In this document: positions 26,109 through 39,701 of the stretch, piece after piece
How the letters are laid out: each line of letters begins with the position of its first letter
Position numbering within the stretch: the first letter of the stretch is position 1
DNA from: Dicaeum eximium
Lineage: Eukaryota > Chordata > Aves > Passeriformes > Dicaeidae
Direction: 5' to 3'
Assembly: GCA_013396995.1 (NCBI GenBank)
Contig: VWZP01007503.1
Span: forward strand, 407,486-471,485
Length of the DNA stretch: 64,000 nucleotides
The notes under the pieces: model-generated
Seen by the model: only the letters and a program-made list of their open reading frames with translations
What the model was told of the DNA's origin: nothing
The model's database searches: none
Program-made: the position numbers and the translations under genes

Positions 26109-26690
26109 TGCCGAGGCTGTGGGATGAGTTAGAGCACACAGGTTTGAATTAGATAGTAGTAGTAGTAGTAGTTTATCACAGGGTGAAGAATTTAGGGTTT
26201 TAGGATTTTAATATGAGAGTCAATAGGACACAAGATGGAGGATTTTGGGTGTTGTCCCTTCTTCCTTGTTGTCCCTCTTCAGCTCCATTTTCTGTAGCAC
26301 TGGTGGCAGAAAGTTATTGGTTAGAGTAAGCAGTAATGTGGAAGTCACGTGCATAGATTAGTAGAAGTTATTGGTAGAAAAGTAAAAACAAAGTATGTGT
26401 TAGAAAGTGATTGGGTAAAACAGCTTTAAAAGGCCTTGATTTTGGGTGTTTGGGGTCCATTTTGTGCTTTGCTTCTTGCATGCTGAGTCTGGTGTGCAGA
26501 TGGTGCTGAACTTAAGATAAGAATAAACAAAAACCTGTAGACTGAGAGAAATAGAGCCCTGCATGTTCTTCACCCTTGGAAAAGAACTCAGCAGGGGAAC
26601 CCCCTCCAAAGGGCCCAGGGGGTTGGGTTCCCATTCTTTCTGGGACCACCAGAAAACCCAGCAGACAGCAAACGCCCCTGCCCAGATTTT
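26109..26690 (+). mobile_element. Second-type endogenous retroviral LTR, probably solo
   Basis: The stretch has LTR architecture: an AGT triplet tract at 26152-26172, a long U3-like region, a TTTAAAAG promoter-like box at 26425-26432, and AATAAA at 26522-26527 about 97 bases further on, followed by a pyrimidine- and G-rich U5-like segment. The wording (GTTTATCACAGGGTGAAGAA, AATATGAGAGTCAATAGGAC, ACACAAGATGGAGGATTTTG) resembles an LTR I associate with songbird genomes. It is unrelated to the ERVL-like copies nearby. Both ends are approximate and the family name is not assigned. Confidence 0.55.
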
Positions 26691-29328
26691 GAAAAAGTCC
26701 TGCTTTTCAGTGCTTTTCTGAGGTTTAAAATATCAGATTTTTCTTTTGCTCTGCTCATACCGCACTCACTGCACAATTGCGTTGAATGCAAATTTTAAAT
26801 ATTGAAAAATGTATTTGTACTGAGGAGACAGTAGTTATTTATACTTCAGCTTCTGTGCCTGATTTTGTGATGTCTTGTATGTCGACATCCTGGCCTTCAG
26901 GTTTTTCAGTTGTACATCTGGGTATATACTCATGAGGCAGACACACAAATAGTGGGGACATTGAAATACAGTTTTCCAACTCATGGAAAACCAGGAAATT
27001 ATTCTTTTGTTTGTTTAGGCCTGGAACAAAAGCTTGTTTCTACAACTTTCCATTAAATGAGAAATCCTGGAAACAGCTTTAAATATTTTATGTTATATGG
27101 TGCATGAATTTCATGATGTATTACAGCATCATTTAGAAATGCATATAATAATCAAAGAATAAATTATGCAGTTGTGTTAAATGAAATTTTCATTTTGCTG
27201 AATTTTTCATTTCTAGTTTTGAATTGCTTTTCTGATGCTTATGTCACTGCAGGTATAATACTACACCACTCCCTCCCCTTGCCCCTTTCATTCTAGAATA
27301 ATTTTCTGACAAATTTTTGGGTAAGACATATTCACAGATGGCCATTGGGCTTGTATTTGCTCTGAGTTGAAGATTAATTTTGAGTTTATTTTCCGATAAG
27401 CTACTGGCCTGATGAAAACCAGCAGAAATTAAAGATAAAACTCATAACACCCCTTCCCTAAATTCAACATTTCATCTAGGTTCTTCCTTTAAGTGCATTG
27501 CTTTGGGGCAGCAGTACCCACCACTGTTAACATATTTTGTTACCAACAGGTTGGGATCACTGTTAGCCATGGAGAAACTAGAGGTGGTTTCAAGGCAGTG
27601 GCCTAGAAATGAGGGGTACTTTATCTCATTAGAAGGTAATCAGCACTGTCTGGGCCCCTGAGGAATTACTGTTTCATGATTAGACCCATAACCTAATAGA
27701 AAGAAAGGCCCTTGGAGGAGGTTTCCTGGAAAAACAGGCAAAAGGCAATAGGGCAGGAGATGGGATGTGCAATGGAAATTACTTTAAACCAGAGTCTCAA
27801 GGCAACTCCTGGCAAATTAACAGCCAAGGGTGTATTTTTTATTCAGTATATTTATTGCTTATCCATCACAGTCACAGCCTGTGTCCAGCATAACAGGAAG
27901 AGCAGCAACTTGTACGGAATTGAATCCAAACCAGTTATTTTATTTTTCCCTTCTGTACAAAATGCAAACTTAGAGAGGGAGGGGTGGATGAAAATGGAAA
28001 AAGTGCATGTAAACTACTGCCTGTCCCTCCGTTGCCCTTTGAGTGATTGTCACATTGGGCTTTTGCAATCAGGTTCTCAGCTCCCTTTGTAAGGCTCCTC
28101 TCATTTCAGGTTAGTATTCAAGTGGGGTGATGCTATTGTGAAGTGGCTTTCCAGGCACCTTTGGTGGGGTGCATGCTAATAGGGAGTGATGGAGAGGAGA
28201 AAACGTGATGGGGATGTCAGAGCCTGTTAACAGAGCAGTCCTGCTCTGCCCTTTCCAGCTGGCACTGCACCAGGCTGCAGCTCTCTGCCTTATTGCTTTG
28301 TTCACTTCTCATGAAGAGCCTTTGGTGGGGGTGAGAGGGGCAGGACCATGCCAGCCATGACCACTGCACCCAGGGTAAGGAAAGAAGGCTGTTCTCCTGT
28401 GCCCTCAGGAAACTTATCTCAAAGGTGGCCCTACTGCATTCAAGGACATGCAAAACTTGACATAACAGCTGCTGCTGTAAGAACCAAAATGCTCTCCCAG
28501 AACAAAAGACATTCCTGAACACAGAGCAAAGGCATAACAACCAATCAGCTTTATTTTCTCCCCATACAGTATGCAGCTTTGCAAAATGGATTTATCTTCT
28601 TTTCTCCCCTCTCTACTTCTTGTCTCATTTTCCCCCAGTTATTATAATTATTGTTAAAGCTTCATCTACAAAACCTATGAAACCCTGGGGCTGTGCACAT
28701 GTGGACTGAGAAGCATCTTGTCTGACTGTAGCTGTTCAAAAGAGAGTTGTCTGAGCCTCTTGCCCTGGCTCTCCCCATCATCAGTATAGCCAGAAAAAAC
28801 TGTATCCAAAGAGGCCTTCAACGCAATTAAATAAGGTTCCTTAAATAAGGGGAAGTTATGTTTCTACATTGCCCCTAGGAGGGTATCCTACTTTTGACAG
28901 ATGAAGCATGACATGCCCCATCTTCATTTCTTGCTGTGGCTTCACAGTTCTTTGCAAACACCACTGACTTTCACCTTTCAGCCCTTTCCACTCTGAGCTG
29001 CATCTGCCAGGGGATTAGCACATATTTTAGTATGTATCTTTTAAAGTATATATTCCTCTTTGCAGGGTCCCAAGCATTAGAGGAGCACCTATTTAAGTGT
29101 TCATAAAGGCATAATCATGCTGATTTTATGCTCTGGATTATGACCCAAGCATGCCCAGAACAAAAATCATGGTCATTCCTGCTCTCTGTGAAATGCTATG
29201 GAAACCTGCTGATGCTTGTTCTAGGCTGGTGCATGTCTCTGCTTGGCCACTGCTCAAGGCTGTGCATAAGCCATAAAACTTATCCCTCTTTTTTCCCAGA
29301 ACATTTCAAAACCAGGAATTCCTTTGAC
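26691..29328. other. Non-coding sequence, nothing recognised
   Basis: AT-rich, repeat-poor on inspection. The 126-codon open frame on plus at 27712-28092 has no recognisable domain and no obvious exon signals, and I do not call it. Confidence 0.5.
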
Positions 29329-29420
29329 ATCACAGAATCGCAGAATAAGCTGAGTTGGAAGGGACCCTCAAGGATCATTGGGTCCAACTATATTTTTCTG
29401 TGGAACACCCTGAACATCCA
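29329..29420 (-). mobile_element. CR1 LINE 3'-end fragment
   Basis: The + strand shows ATCACAGAATCGCAGAAT (tail repeats), then GAGTTGGAAGGGACCCTCAA, GGATCATTGGGTCCAAC and a decayed GGAACACCCTGAACATCC segment. This is the reverse complement of the CR1 3' end. It is close in sequence to the 10.5 kb copy and probably belongs to a related subfamily. Truncated at about 90 bases. Confidence 0.85.
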
Positions 29421-30112
29421 TTATTTTAATGACTAAGCCTGTATACACTGAATTCTGCTCTCATCCTTATCTCTTGAGCAGTGGCAGGAATGCTGAAGCC
29501 TAATCCTCATGTTGAAAGATATGCAACATTGGCAGTAGCTTAGCTCTTCTTACCCAAAATGACAACCTGGCCAGACAACCCCAGAATATCTTCATTTGTC
29601 CCAAAGAGTGTGACTTTTACAGAGTTCTTGCTCCTTTGGGCTCCTGGCACTGCTTAGTCTTCCCATCTGTAATAGGAGCTCAGGTAAATCTGTGCTAGAG
29701 ATATTTAACTGCTTTGACTTTGTTCCCTATTCTTTTAGGGAACATAATTAGGTTGCATTTTAGTAGGATGAATTTTACAAAAGCACAGATCCGTTGTGTC
29801 TGTAGTTCCAGTAAATGATTTGGAGCAGCTGCCACTGGCAATGCTTCTGTTTAGGAATATTGCTCCTGTGCCATATGGATTTAATAATCTCTGCTCAGCT
29901 CTGTTTATAGGTGTTTTTCAACTGCAGGCAAATACATAGCAGTGATTATGAGGGGAGTCAGGGAAAACCTTTGGTCCCTAAACTAAATGAATTAACTCCA
30001 GAGTTTTTTGAGGCATTCTTTCTTATCTCTTTCCCTCTTACATTGCTTTGTGTTTTTAAGCCAAAGGCTTTGATTTCATAGTGATTTATTTAGCACCTTT
30101 AGCAAGCTGTTA

Positions 30113-30265
30113 ATGAGAGAGAGAAACCTGGAGAGGTAGATGAAATTTGTCAGAGACCGGAGGGGAAGAAAGGGACAGGGAGAGGGAGGAAGGACCAAAA
30201 TAAGGAAGGAGACAAGACAAGGAAGGTGGCAAGACAGAGCAAAGACTGAGACTAGAAGGAAAGGG
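30113..30265 (+). repeat. Purine-rich (GA-rich) tract
   Basis: Over about 150 bases the + strand is strongly biased to G and A, with AGGAGG, GGAAGG and GAGAGA words and few pyrimidines. It is low complexity rather than a clean microsatellite. The open frames rich in Ser, Leu and Pro on the opposite strand reflect this composition. Confidence 0.75.
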
Positions 30266-32579
30266 GTATTTTTGTCTCTGCAATTCTTCGATATCATTCT
30301 TGCTGATTTTATCCTTTTCCCTCATTCTGTGTGCTGGCAGAAGTGAAGTTGGCAAGCTCCATGGAGAAGAAGGTGTCAATGTCCCAGTGCTGCCAAGTAG
30401 GTTCCCACATCTAGACAGTGCACACAGTGCTTGGCAAAAGGCCAGAATAGTGTTAATGGATTTACTAAATAGCAGCATTTCTCTGTATTGATTGTCCTGG
30501 GGTGTTCCCAGAACTCAGGGTGAAGTAGGTAGCTACACTTTACCTAGATTTTTCTGCTAATAAATAGCCTCAAAAAGAAGCACTTAATGAAGACATTTCT
30601 GGCCTGGTGGCCATTGTCTCAAAATGTCTGTCCAGAGGAGAGATGATGTACATTATTAGGTATTACATTAACTGCAAATATTGTACTTTAAGTACTGGCT
30701 GTACTTGAAGGTTGAGGTGGTAATTTTCATTGTGCTAAGCATGATTCTACTCTTTCATGATTCTACTCTTCTTTCCAAAGTTACAAAAAAGGTAACTTTG
30801 CTCACAGCCTGGTGGTGAAACTGTGAGTCTGAGTGAATGGCTCAGGTAGGTAATCTGGCATATCCGTGTATCTTTTCTACTGTGTAGAATCAGCACTGGG
30901 AAAAACATTTTCAAAATATGTGTGGGAAGACGAACAAAAGCTTAGCATCAGGGCTCTGAATTTACAGGTAGCCTTAGCTGTATGTTTCTCCAATGTGGAT
31001 CTTAAATACATGCATAAATAAGAAATGTGCATGCCAAAAATAGTTGTGCCTTGGGGAAACGGATTTCAGGTACCTGTTTGTGTCTCTGTTGTGATCCTTA
31101 CAAATGTCTTTTGACCTCAGGGTCTACCTCTTAAAATTTCCCCACCTTACAGCCTAAGTAGAGTCAGTAGAGTCCCTGCTCTGCAGGGTGCCAGGGGGCT
31201 TAGATACAGGATAAGTAAATAAATCTATTCAAACACATCAGTTTATCTGATTTCTCTGAGACAGAAGCAGGTGAAAATCTGGCTTTTCTCATTTTCATTG
31301 TGAAAAGGTGCAGGTGAACAGGGATGGTGAAATGTCTGAAGGTTACCTTGGGCTGAAAAAATAGAGCAAATGGCAGAGGCAGAAAGTCTTTGGCAGAGAG
31401 GGTGAGACAGGTGTGAAGTCCTGGAAACAGCAGAGATCCTCAGACTTTAAAAAGAAAAACTTAGGAAAAGGAAGGCCCTGCATAGGCCACTTTGTTAAAA
31501 TGGCTTCTTCTCATTCTGGAGCAGCTGGACAAAAGTATCCTGACCCTGACAGAGCTGATGCACCCACCATGCCCAAGAGACCCCCCTCCTTCAATCACTT
31601 GTCAAACTGGTAGACTGACTGTGCTCCAAAAGCCAAACTTACCTGGGCACCCATGGTCCCCAGCTGTGGTCCCCATGGCTCCCTTTGCTGCTTCTGAGCC
31701 CTGTCTGCTTCTGCAGAGGGGTGAAACAGCATCCTGGGACCCTGAGAAGCTGGATAGGCACCTTATTTCTTTATCTCTACTCCTAGATGCTTTCTGAGCA
31801 TGCCATGCAGACAGGTTTGCTTTCGTAAGGCAAAGGGAGCTCAACAAGTATTTGGTTGTTAGTGGTGCCACCCCCCCTCAAAGTTAAAATTTTATTTTGC
31901 TTGGATATAACAGGACAGCTACAAAAGAGTCTTACCTATTCCCTTTCAATACTTGGATGACAGAAATATCTGGAGGAATGTTTTATTGGAGGCCCTTGTC
32001 AGAATGCTCAAGGGACATTGTGGTTAAAGGTGACGTTTCCTGAAGGAGGAACAGAGATGTGCACAAAACAAGGAGAGGTGAAGTACTTCAGACCTCTCTT
32101 GAATTTCACACTTGCCAAGGAAGTCAGGGAAAAGAAGGTTAGAATTTTTTTTCTGGTTACTACAGACATTCTCACAGCCCATGCCTACTGTAGGAAAACA
32201 ATTTTTCCCCATCTATCACTATTACATCTCACAGAGTAATTCAGTCAGTAGAAAGATTAAATAAACAGAGATACCACATACAAACACATTTTTACTATTA
32301 TAATTCTCTGTTTAATGCAAAGCTTTAACTAGGAATACAACTCAGCAGAAGTACATACACATATATTGCATGTAATTTTAGTTGTCTCTTCAAAACGTTT
32401 CAAACCCTCATCATCTTATTCCTCCATGGCTTTTTTTTTGTGAAAAACCTTCTTTTTTCATCTTGTATAACAAATAAGAATGCTGCTGAACAACACAGAC
32501 ATTTTTCCTCAGAATGGAACACAACATTACATCAAAATTCCCAGTTAATATATTTATTTATCAAACTTTGCTTTCACTG

Positions 32580-32900
32580 TATGAATGTTGTGTATAATAT
32601 ATGTATATCTATACAGCATATATAAATATATATCTATAATGTATATATAATCGAGTGGGTCAGCTTTACACAGCTAACCATAAACTTGTGCTTATCTTAT
32701 TTATATGAGATCAAATGTACGGCATCAAGAATTGGACCAGTCCCCTACTTGTAAGATTCTCAGTTCCTGGTTTTACCACTTGATTTTGGATATCACATTC
32801 AGGTAATGCATTCTCTTCTTTCTTGCAGTAGCATTTTCTTTTGAAGAAAAGAATGCAGGTTTTTTTAAATATATATTTTATATATATATATATAAATGAA
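32580..32900. repeat. AT-dinucleotide-rich tracts
   Basis: Two clusters of imperfect TATA/ATAT dinucleotides occur at about 32590-32650 and 32868-32896. The second has around nine near-perfect AT units. The intervening DNA is ordinary AT-rich sequence. Confidence 0.8.
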
Positions 32901-33580
32901 TAACAAGTTTTTCATATTGTTAAGTTAAAAAAGATCCCAAGAAGAGATGAGGTTCTTCCTCATACATAGAGCTTGAAGCGTAATTTGACATTCATTGTAG
33001 ATATATTTACATTATAAGCTTATCTGGATAGTATTACACATAATGTGTTATTTTTTACACAGTCAAGACATGGTGTTGGTCATGTTAAAACACACTATTG
33101 TATTTACAAATTTCTAGTCTCTAACCTACCAACCAGAAATAAGGGATGGGATAGAAGGATGCCTGCTGGCTGGCAGGCATGGCACTGCCACCAGTGTTTT
33201 TGTCACTATTACTGCCACTGCTGCCATGATGTGCTTCAGGGAAGGGCTGTCTTTGGAGTGCAGGTGGAGAGACAGAGTCTCCAGAGGGGGCAGAAATCCC
33301 TACCTCTTCCCTGAAGCCTACATGAGCTGGGGGAAGCAGAAAAGCAATCCAGCTGTGCCTTGCCTGTCCCTTCGCCAGTAAGAACAGACCAAACTTGTCC
33401 CCCTGAGCTTTCTCCAGTGCTGTCAGGTGAGTCAGTCCAGACATTAAACACTCAGTGGAATTCTTCCTTTCAAGGACACTGTAACTCGGGCTGTGATCAC
33501 ACTGCCTCATGTGCCAGAGTCAGAGCACTTTGGGACATCTCAGAAAATGGTTTCTGTGTGCTGCTTGGCAAATATTAACC

Positions 33581-33616
33581 AAAAAAAAAAAAAAAAAAAG
33601 AAAAGAAAAAAAAGAA
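33581..33616 (+). repeat. A-rich tract
   Basis: Nineteen A residues followed by interrupted AAAG sequence. No source transcript or target duplication was recognised next to it. Confidence 0.9.
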
Positions 33617-35712
33617 AAGTTCTTTCCAGTGGAAAGATGATAAATGACAAAGCATAGTTACTGAGTGGCACATTTCAGGTAATGCAGAAATTCAGAAGGC
33701 AAAAAGACACCAGAATTTATTTTCTTTTATTTGGTTATTACTGGAATGAAATGTGTTCAATAAATCTACCCAGTACCTTGAAATATGAGGCCTGGGAGGA
33801 CTGATATGCTCATGTAACCCACTAGCTCCACAGTGTAGCAAAAGAGGCCATTGCAAAAGTAGGGAAGCAAAAATGTAGGAGAAATAATTGCATTGGTTGT
33901 GGTAAATGAATCATGTTCAACTCAGTCTTGCTATAATTACATTCTTAGGTTTGGACTCTCAGTGAATACTCTGCTGTAAGTTCATGAATGAAAGGGGATT
34001 CGAGGGAAGGCAGGGCTGCCTTTCTGCTGCACAGAGCAGAAAATTAATCCGTGCATGTGGCAGCACGATATTCCACTGCAAGCACATTCACCCTTGGACA
34101 CTATACACCCTTGTGCCTAACACAGAGATAACAAAACTGGGGAACAAAACAACTGCTTTGGCTTTGTTTCATGTGAGGGTTTGTTTTACTTCCAATTTAA
34201 AACCCCTGCAGAAAGGATTTATGGAACTTGCCGCTCCACACAGTAGCTTGGGCTTCAGTGGAGGAGGGTGTTGCATGCCAGGGAAGGCAGTTTTTGGGTG
34301 AGTTAAAGAGGTTGAATGCCAGCATTCACAGTGCCTGAAAGGTGAGTGAAACTACAAGCCTGTAGCTGTGACACAGGTGACACTTGTTAAAGTGAGGAGG
34401 GAGGAAAGCTTTTTGGTAAAATTGTGGCAAAAGAGGAGAAATGGGCAGAGACACCACAGCAATTTAAAGACCATCTCAGAGGTTCCTTCAAGGCAAGATT
34501 TTCTATGAATTTTAAAAAAGAAAGATTCCTTAAAAGTCTAGAGCATTTTGTGACATACAAGAACTGAAAAAACACTATTGTGTAGGAATCATAACCTTGT
34601 AAGTGTCTGTAGTGAAAGAAAAGCTAACTTCTTTCAAGCCTCTCAATTTCTACCACTTGCACTGTTGTCATCCGGGACTATTTAACTCCAAACTCACTGT
34701 CAGCAAATGCCCCCCATGCATAGGGCCAGAGTTTGTTTCCCTGCCTCTTCTTTTGTAAAGCTTTAGATCCTTGACCTGGAAACACCGCAATTTGTCAAAA
34801 ATTAAAGATTTTTTACAATTTTAATTTAAGGGAAGGGAGAAAAAACATCAGCATTGCTCTTCTCCACTCCCTCCCTCCACTCCTGCCCCAAGATGCATTC
34901 ATGCCAGGTTTGCCGTCAGGTTGCTTTAGCTATTCAGTCCTGCTAGGCCACTGCTGTGATTAATTTTGGGGCACAGAAGTAGCAAGGAGAGGTACTGTCA
35001 GGAGAGGTGAAAAATTCAGTGTGCCACCCCAGCACGGCAGGAGAAACTGGGAGCTGCGTCCTGAGGCCACACTCGCTCATCCATAGGAAAGTCTCATTCA
35101 TAGGAATGGAGAGCAGAGATCAAAATCAGTCAAAACTGGGGAAGGGGACAATGAGTTTGCTAGCAAGTCCAACAGACAGATGGACACATTCGAATCCATG
35201 GGAGATAAAATCAAAAGAAGTCTCTGCCCTTCTGCTCCTCTCCCTGGGTGGGAGGCCAGGAGCTGCTGGGCCACTTCAAGGGTTTCTTCAGTGTGGGCTG
35301 TTTTCACCACAGCCACACTTCTTGAAGGCACCTCTTCTTGTCAAGATGTTTTCCTCCACCAGAAGAATATAAAACAGAGGACTGATAGATTTAGCACTTG
35401 CTTTTGTCCCTTTGATGCTTTGTGAATGCCAAACAACTGATCTCTGGGGTCCACATGAGCACTCCCATTCCTGTGAGCTTTTGTACAGCAGAAAAACAAT
35501 GAAAGAAAGCAAGAAAAAGCAGCCTAGCCTATATAGATGTGTTTGTTGTCTTTGACTGTCTTTCATCAGGCAGCATTCAAATACTTTGCTAGCTTTTGAT
35601 AGATCCTATGATTCCTAATAGATCAAATGAAAATCTCAAACAGAAAGAAGGCTGACAAGTTTTTCTTAGATTTTGTTGTCACTGGAAAACAGATTTTAGA
35701 TTTTGTTTCAGC

Positions 35713-35970
<258 letters not shown>

Positions 35971-38900
35971 TCAACCACAGACATCTTTAATACTCAGAAA
36001 AGTTGCCCCCTGGATTGATACATCTCCAAATTGCTGTTCTCTTCCTGAAGGTTGGACTGTCCCATGGCAACACAAATCACTCCCTGTGGGCTGCCTCTTT
36101 CTGGAAGTAATGAAAGAGGAAGAAAAGGAAGGGGCAAGAAGTTCTAGCTGCAATTTTTTTTGTTGGTTACCGGTTTGGGGATTATTTTTTTTTCTTTTCC
36201 TTTTTGTTCTCATGAGTCACCTGCACAGTGTGCTTGATTTCTATGTGAAACAGAAGTGGCCAGTGCAGCACAGGGTGTGGATGTGCTGCTGGGATCCTCT
36301 GGCCAAGCCCAGGGTGAAGATGAGGCAGCTCCAGCAGCAGGGCCACCTTGGGGACCAGCGGGTGCAGGTGACAGCCAGGGGATGCCGAAGTTACCCAGGG
36401 AGAGCTGCTCCTCAAGACTGACATCTAGATCCTGCAGGACTATCACTCAGAAGGGAAGTGAAACCTGGTGAACGTGGTTTGGGACACAAAGGAAAGACAT
36501 GAAAGCTCAAAGGATGCTCAAGAACAAATTATTTTGTGGTTCTGAACCATTGGCACATTTTTGTCTTACTGAGCCACAACCAGCTGAAGACACAAGAGGT
36601 TCCCAATATCTGGGGGCAGGTTCTGCCTCTTCTCTGCCTTCAGGAGGGGCTGGACAGTGCAATAAGTGTTGGCTCTGCACCTCCCAGCAGCTGGCCATGC
36701 ACACTAGGCAGACAAGATCCCATGCAATATCTTGACTATTAGCTGGTTATTTTTCATGTATATAAAGCATGTAGGGTTGTGTGTTTGCATGCCTGTGAAT
36801 CCATACATAGGTGCAGTATGTCTTCTATTTTTACACTGTTGAATTGTCTGCAAATGTAAATGTAGCATGGAACTGTTAAAGGGTGGAATCAGAGGACTGA
36901 GTGTCCCGCAAGGCTTTTAAATATACTATAACACAAATCAAAGCACCTTGTCTTTTAAGATTAAAAGTGAGGGTGGTGCTAGGGAAAAGTGCTAGAAAAC
37001 TTCAAATTGATGTTTTGCCTTTATTTGTTTCTTTTTTTCATGAATGCTGGCCCCAAAATACTTTTCTTCCTGTGGTATTTTGAGTGTCATCATATCACAT
37101 GTTGAAGGAGTATAATTGCAATATATCTGTAGCACTTCTTAACCTGTAGGAGTGTCCTTAGCTGTTAGATTAATTCGTTATGAACAAGTGATATCTTCAA
37201 ATGTGAGAATAAACGATTTGCACACCTGCCAGAAAACCAGAGTTAAAAGATTAAGTATGGCCATACAAACCATTATTTCCCAATTTGGGTACCTGTACTA
37301 TTGATACCCACGGCACTTTCTGAAAGAAAGAAGCAGGTGTGTTTCTTTTATGAAACTTTTCTAAAGAAGTCAGATTTAGAAACTGAACATATTTGATTTT
37401 ATTTTATCTTGGTATTTTATTAATTTTTTTAACACTGTAAAGAACAGCCTAGGAATGTCTAAGTCCTTCCTTTGACCTATCAAGATAAACCTAGTGAATG
37501 AAGTTTTAAAAGGCAAGCAGTGCTCAGTTTGGCAAGGTTTTTTGAGTTATTCTTCCTTACAAGCAGGAAGATGAAAATAGTGATAGTAGATATGACTCAA
37601 GGCAAGTGAGAGTTGCAAAATTAGATTCTTGGCTATATTGCACAGTTATATTAGGATGAAATCACTAGGGGTATAAATTCAATGACTTCATATTAAGACA
37701 CATTAATCCAGACTTTAATGTGGCCTTAATTTACTGCAGCTTAATCCTCCTCATTTTCACTTTCTGCTGGGAACTTGTACTGCAAGACATGAAAATTGTC
37801 ATGATACCAAAATGCTTTGACACTCTGTTCCATTAAGCTTGTCAAATGTAAAACTTAATTTTGCAAGAATAATTTCTCTGTAATCTCAGCAGCTGCTATT
37901 TTGAGGTGCATTTTGGAATGCTACTCCAAGTTTGTATCATGAAATAACAGAAGGAATTGGTGTCTTGTTTGGTGGGTGGGTTTCACTACAGAAAAGAGAC
38001 CCTCAGGACACTGTCTATGCTCTTTTTGGGTAACAAAATATATAAATGTACCTTTGTTAGGGCCTGGAATTTAGAGGTACTAAGAAGGAGGTAAATAAAA
38101 TATGCATAACTCACAGACAATCTCTGCTTTCAGTAATCTGATACTTTTTGACCTGTCCACAAAATGTTTCATTTCGTTACAGTAAATATCAAATATTGGA
38201 ATACTAAATTCTTTGTCAGGCAGAAAAAAAGGCTAAATTTCAACTAGTGTAGAGTAGCAAAAAATATTTGAAGTTAACCCTAGACAGACTCCCATCAAGA
38301 ATATTTCCATATCTGTTTTTCTATAATCACAGTTTTCCCCTCTGCCTTTTTATTAGTGTTACCTCTTGGCTTACAGTCAAAATATGGCTCTCAGGTAGTA
38401 CAAGGCAATGTGACCAATATCTTTTCCAGAAAGCAAACATCTTCACCCAGAAAGGACCCAGGATTCACCCAGAAAGGACCTCAGTTTCACACTAAGGGCT
38501 TAGCAGAGCTTCATCCAGGTGGGTATGTCAGTCTATCTTATTATTTTCCTCAATAAATTAATCATAGAATCATCTTTTGACAGGTCAAGAGCATGGTCAT
38601 CTAATATGAACTATTCATTCTGTGAAGCCTCAACATACCTCTTCATCTGTACATCCAACTTTAAATGGATGTAGCCTTTCATTTTCTTAGTAATAATCCT
38701 CTTTCTATTCTTCAGCTGAGACCCTTTGTTTGGTGGCTGACTGGGTGAGACCTTTAAATTTACAGCTTCTTTTGATATTCAGTCTTGCCCTGGACAATTA
38801 AGGTGCAGAAAGGAAGAAAAGGCTGATGACGGTAAAAGACAAATCCACAGGTTGATGTTATGTGACGAACAAAGTGAACAAAATAGTCTCAAAAGCTTTG

Positions 38901-39493
38901 GTTTACACGGATGCTGAAGAAGTCTTGGCATGTAGCAATCGGGACGAGACCACGTCTTTTCACCTTGATCTTGTCATGATGAAGTAGTCACAGAACAAAA
39001 GCCCCTGGGATGGGGCAAGCAGCAGACTTGGAACAATATACAGTGATTACATGTTGCACATAAGAACACTTTCAGACCTGATGTAGTTTTGGAAATGGTG
39101 GTGTCATAAACAACATAAAAAACTTTCATCGTGATTTACCTAACATTAAGCTTCTTACATGACAGTGGCAAAACAGCTTTAGATAACTTTGAGCTTTAGA
39201 AAATTTCTGCCATGATTGATTTGGATTATGCAATGAACTTCCAAACTCCTATGCCTCTTCCACACAGTTATTATTAAAATTTGGTGGTTTTTTTTTTACC
39301 TAGATGAAGATGTAATAAACACACACAGGAAAAAAAAACAAGAAAAAGAGAACAAAAGAACAAGTATTTTACACAGAATGACCAAAAATCATAGACTTTT
39401 AAGCCCTTCTGTAGAATACTCTCAGAAAATAAGGAACTATGCCTCCAGTCCACATACTTGAATAATTTCTCAAACATCCCTGTGTCCTAAAGA
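35971..39493. other. Region downstream of CHRM2, possible long 3' UTR
   Basis: No second gene was recognised. A GC-rich islet at 36240-36430 stands out from its AT-rich surroundings but encodes nothing I know. The part nearest CHRM2 (about 36.7-39.5 kb) is AT-rich and lacks recognisable mobile elements. Several TTTATT words (AATAAA on the transcript strand) occur, so distal poly(A) sites are possible. Confidence 0.45.
38442..38480 (+). repeat. 17-bp direct repeat with 22-bp period
   Basis: TTCACCCAGAAAGGACC occurs exactly at 38442-38458 and 38464-38480, with a weaker third start (TTTCACACTAAGG) at about 38485. It lies about 1.2 kb past the CHRM2 stop on the downstream side, possibly in a long 3' UTR. 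Confidence 0.9.
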
Positions 39494-39509
39494 TTTATTT
39501 TCATTTATT
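39494..39509 (-). terminator. CHRM2: Two tandem AATAAA poly(A) signal candidates
   Basis: On the minus strand two AATAAA hexamers lie 10 bases apart (39504-39509 and 39494-39499), about 195-210 bases after the CHRM2 stop codon. Downstream sequence includes a short GT-containing stretch (GGGATGTTTGAG). AATAAA is common by chance in AT-rich DNA, and other copies occur further downstream, so use of this site is only a possibility. Confidence 0.35.
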
Positions 39510-39701
39510 AAAAATATGTTTTAAAGTGTAGTCTTCAGGGGTACAGCTGATGCCCCTTATCAGTATTTCCACTAACATCCTGGGTTGCACATTCCATAGA
39601 AGAGCATAAAGTGCTATAGCATCAAGGGTTGGTTTTTTTTTTTTTTTAAATTTAATTTGGAACTTCTTCACCCTTTCCATAATTATTTTCATCATCATTT
39701 T
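39494..39701 (-). other. CHRM2: Proximal 3' UTR of CHRM2 (minimum extent)
   Basis: This sequence directly follows the TAA stop at 39702-39704. It is AT-rich, contains a 15-16 base homopolymer (A on the transcript strand, near 39632-39647), and runs to two candidate poly(A) signals. Mammalian CHRM2 transcripts can have 3' UTRs of several kilobases, so the real UTR may extend well into lower coordinates. The extent given is the shortest one the sequence supports. Confidence 0.45.

Larger units (their letters stand above)
29421..35712. other. Non-coding sequence with simple repeats
   Basis: Contains the GA-rich tract, AT tracts and A-rich tract listed separately. No exon or mobile element was recognised. 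It lies beyond the 3' side of CHRM2. Confidence 0.55.

Noticed and set aside
38559..38640. Possible minus-strand CR1 end (ATCATAGAATCAT...)
   Set aside because: Only the short tail-like start matches. The following sequence does not clearly continue as CR1.
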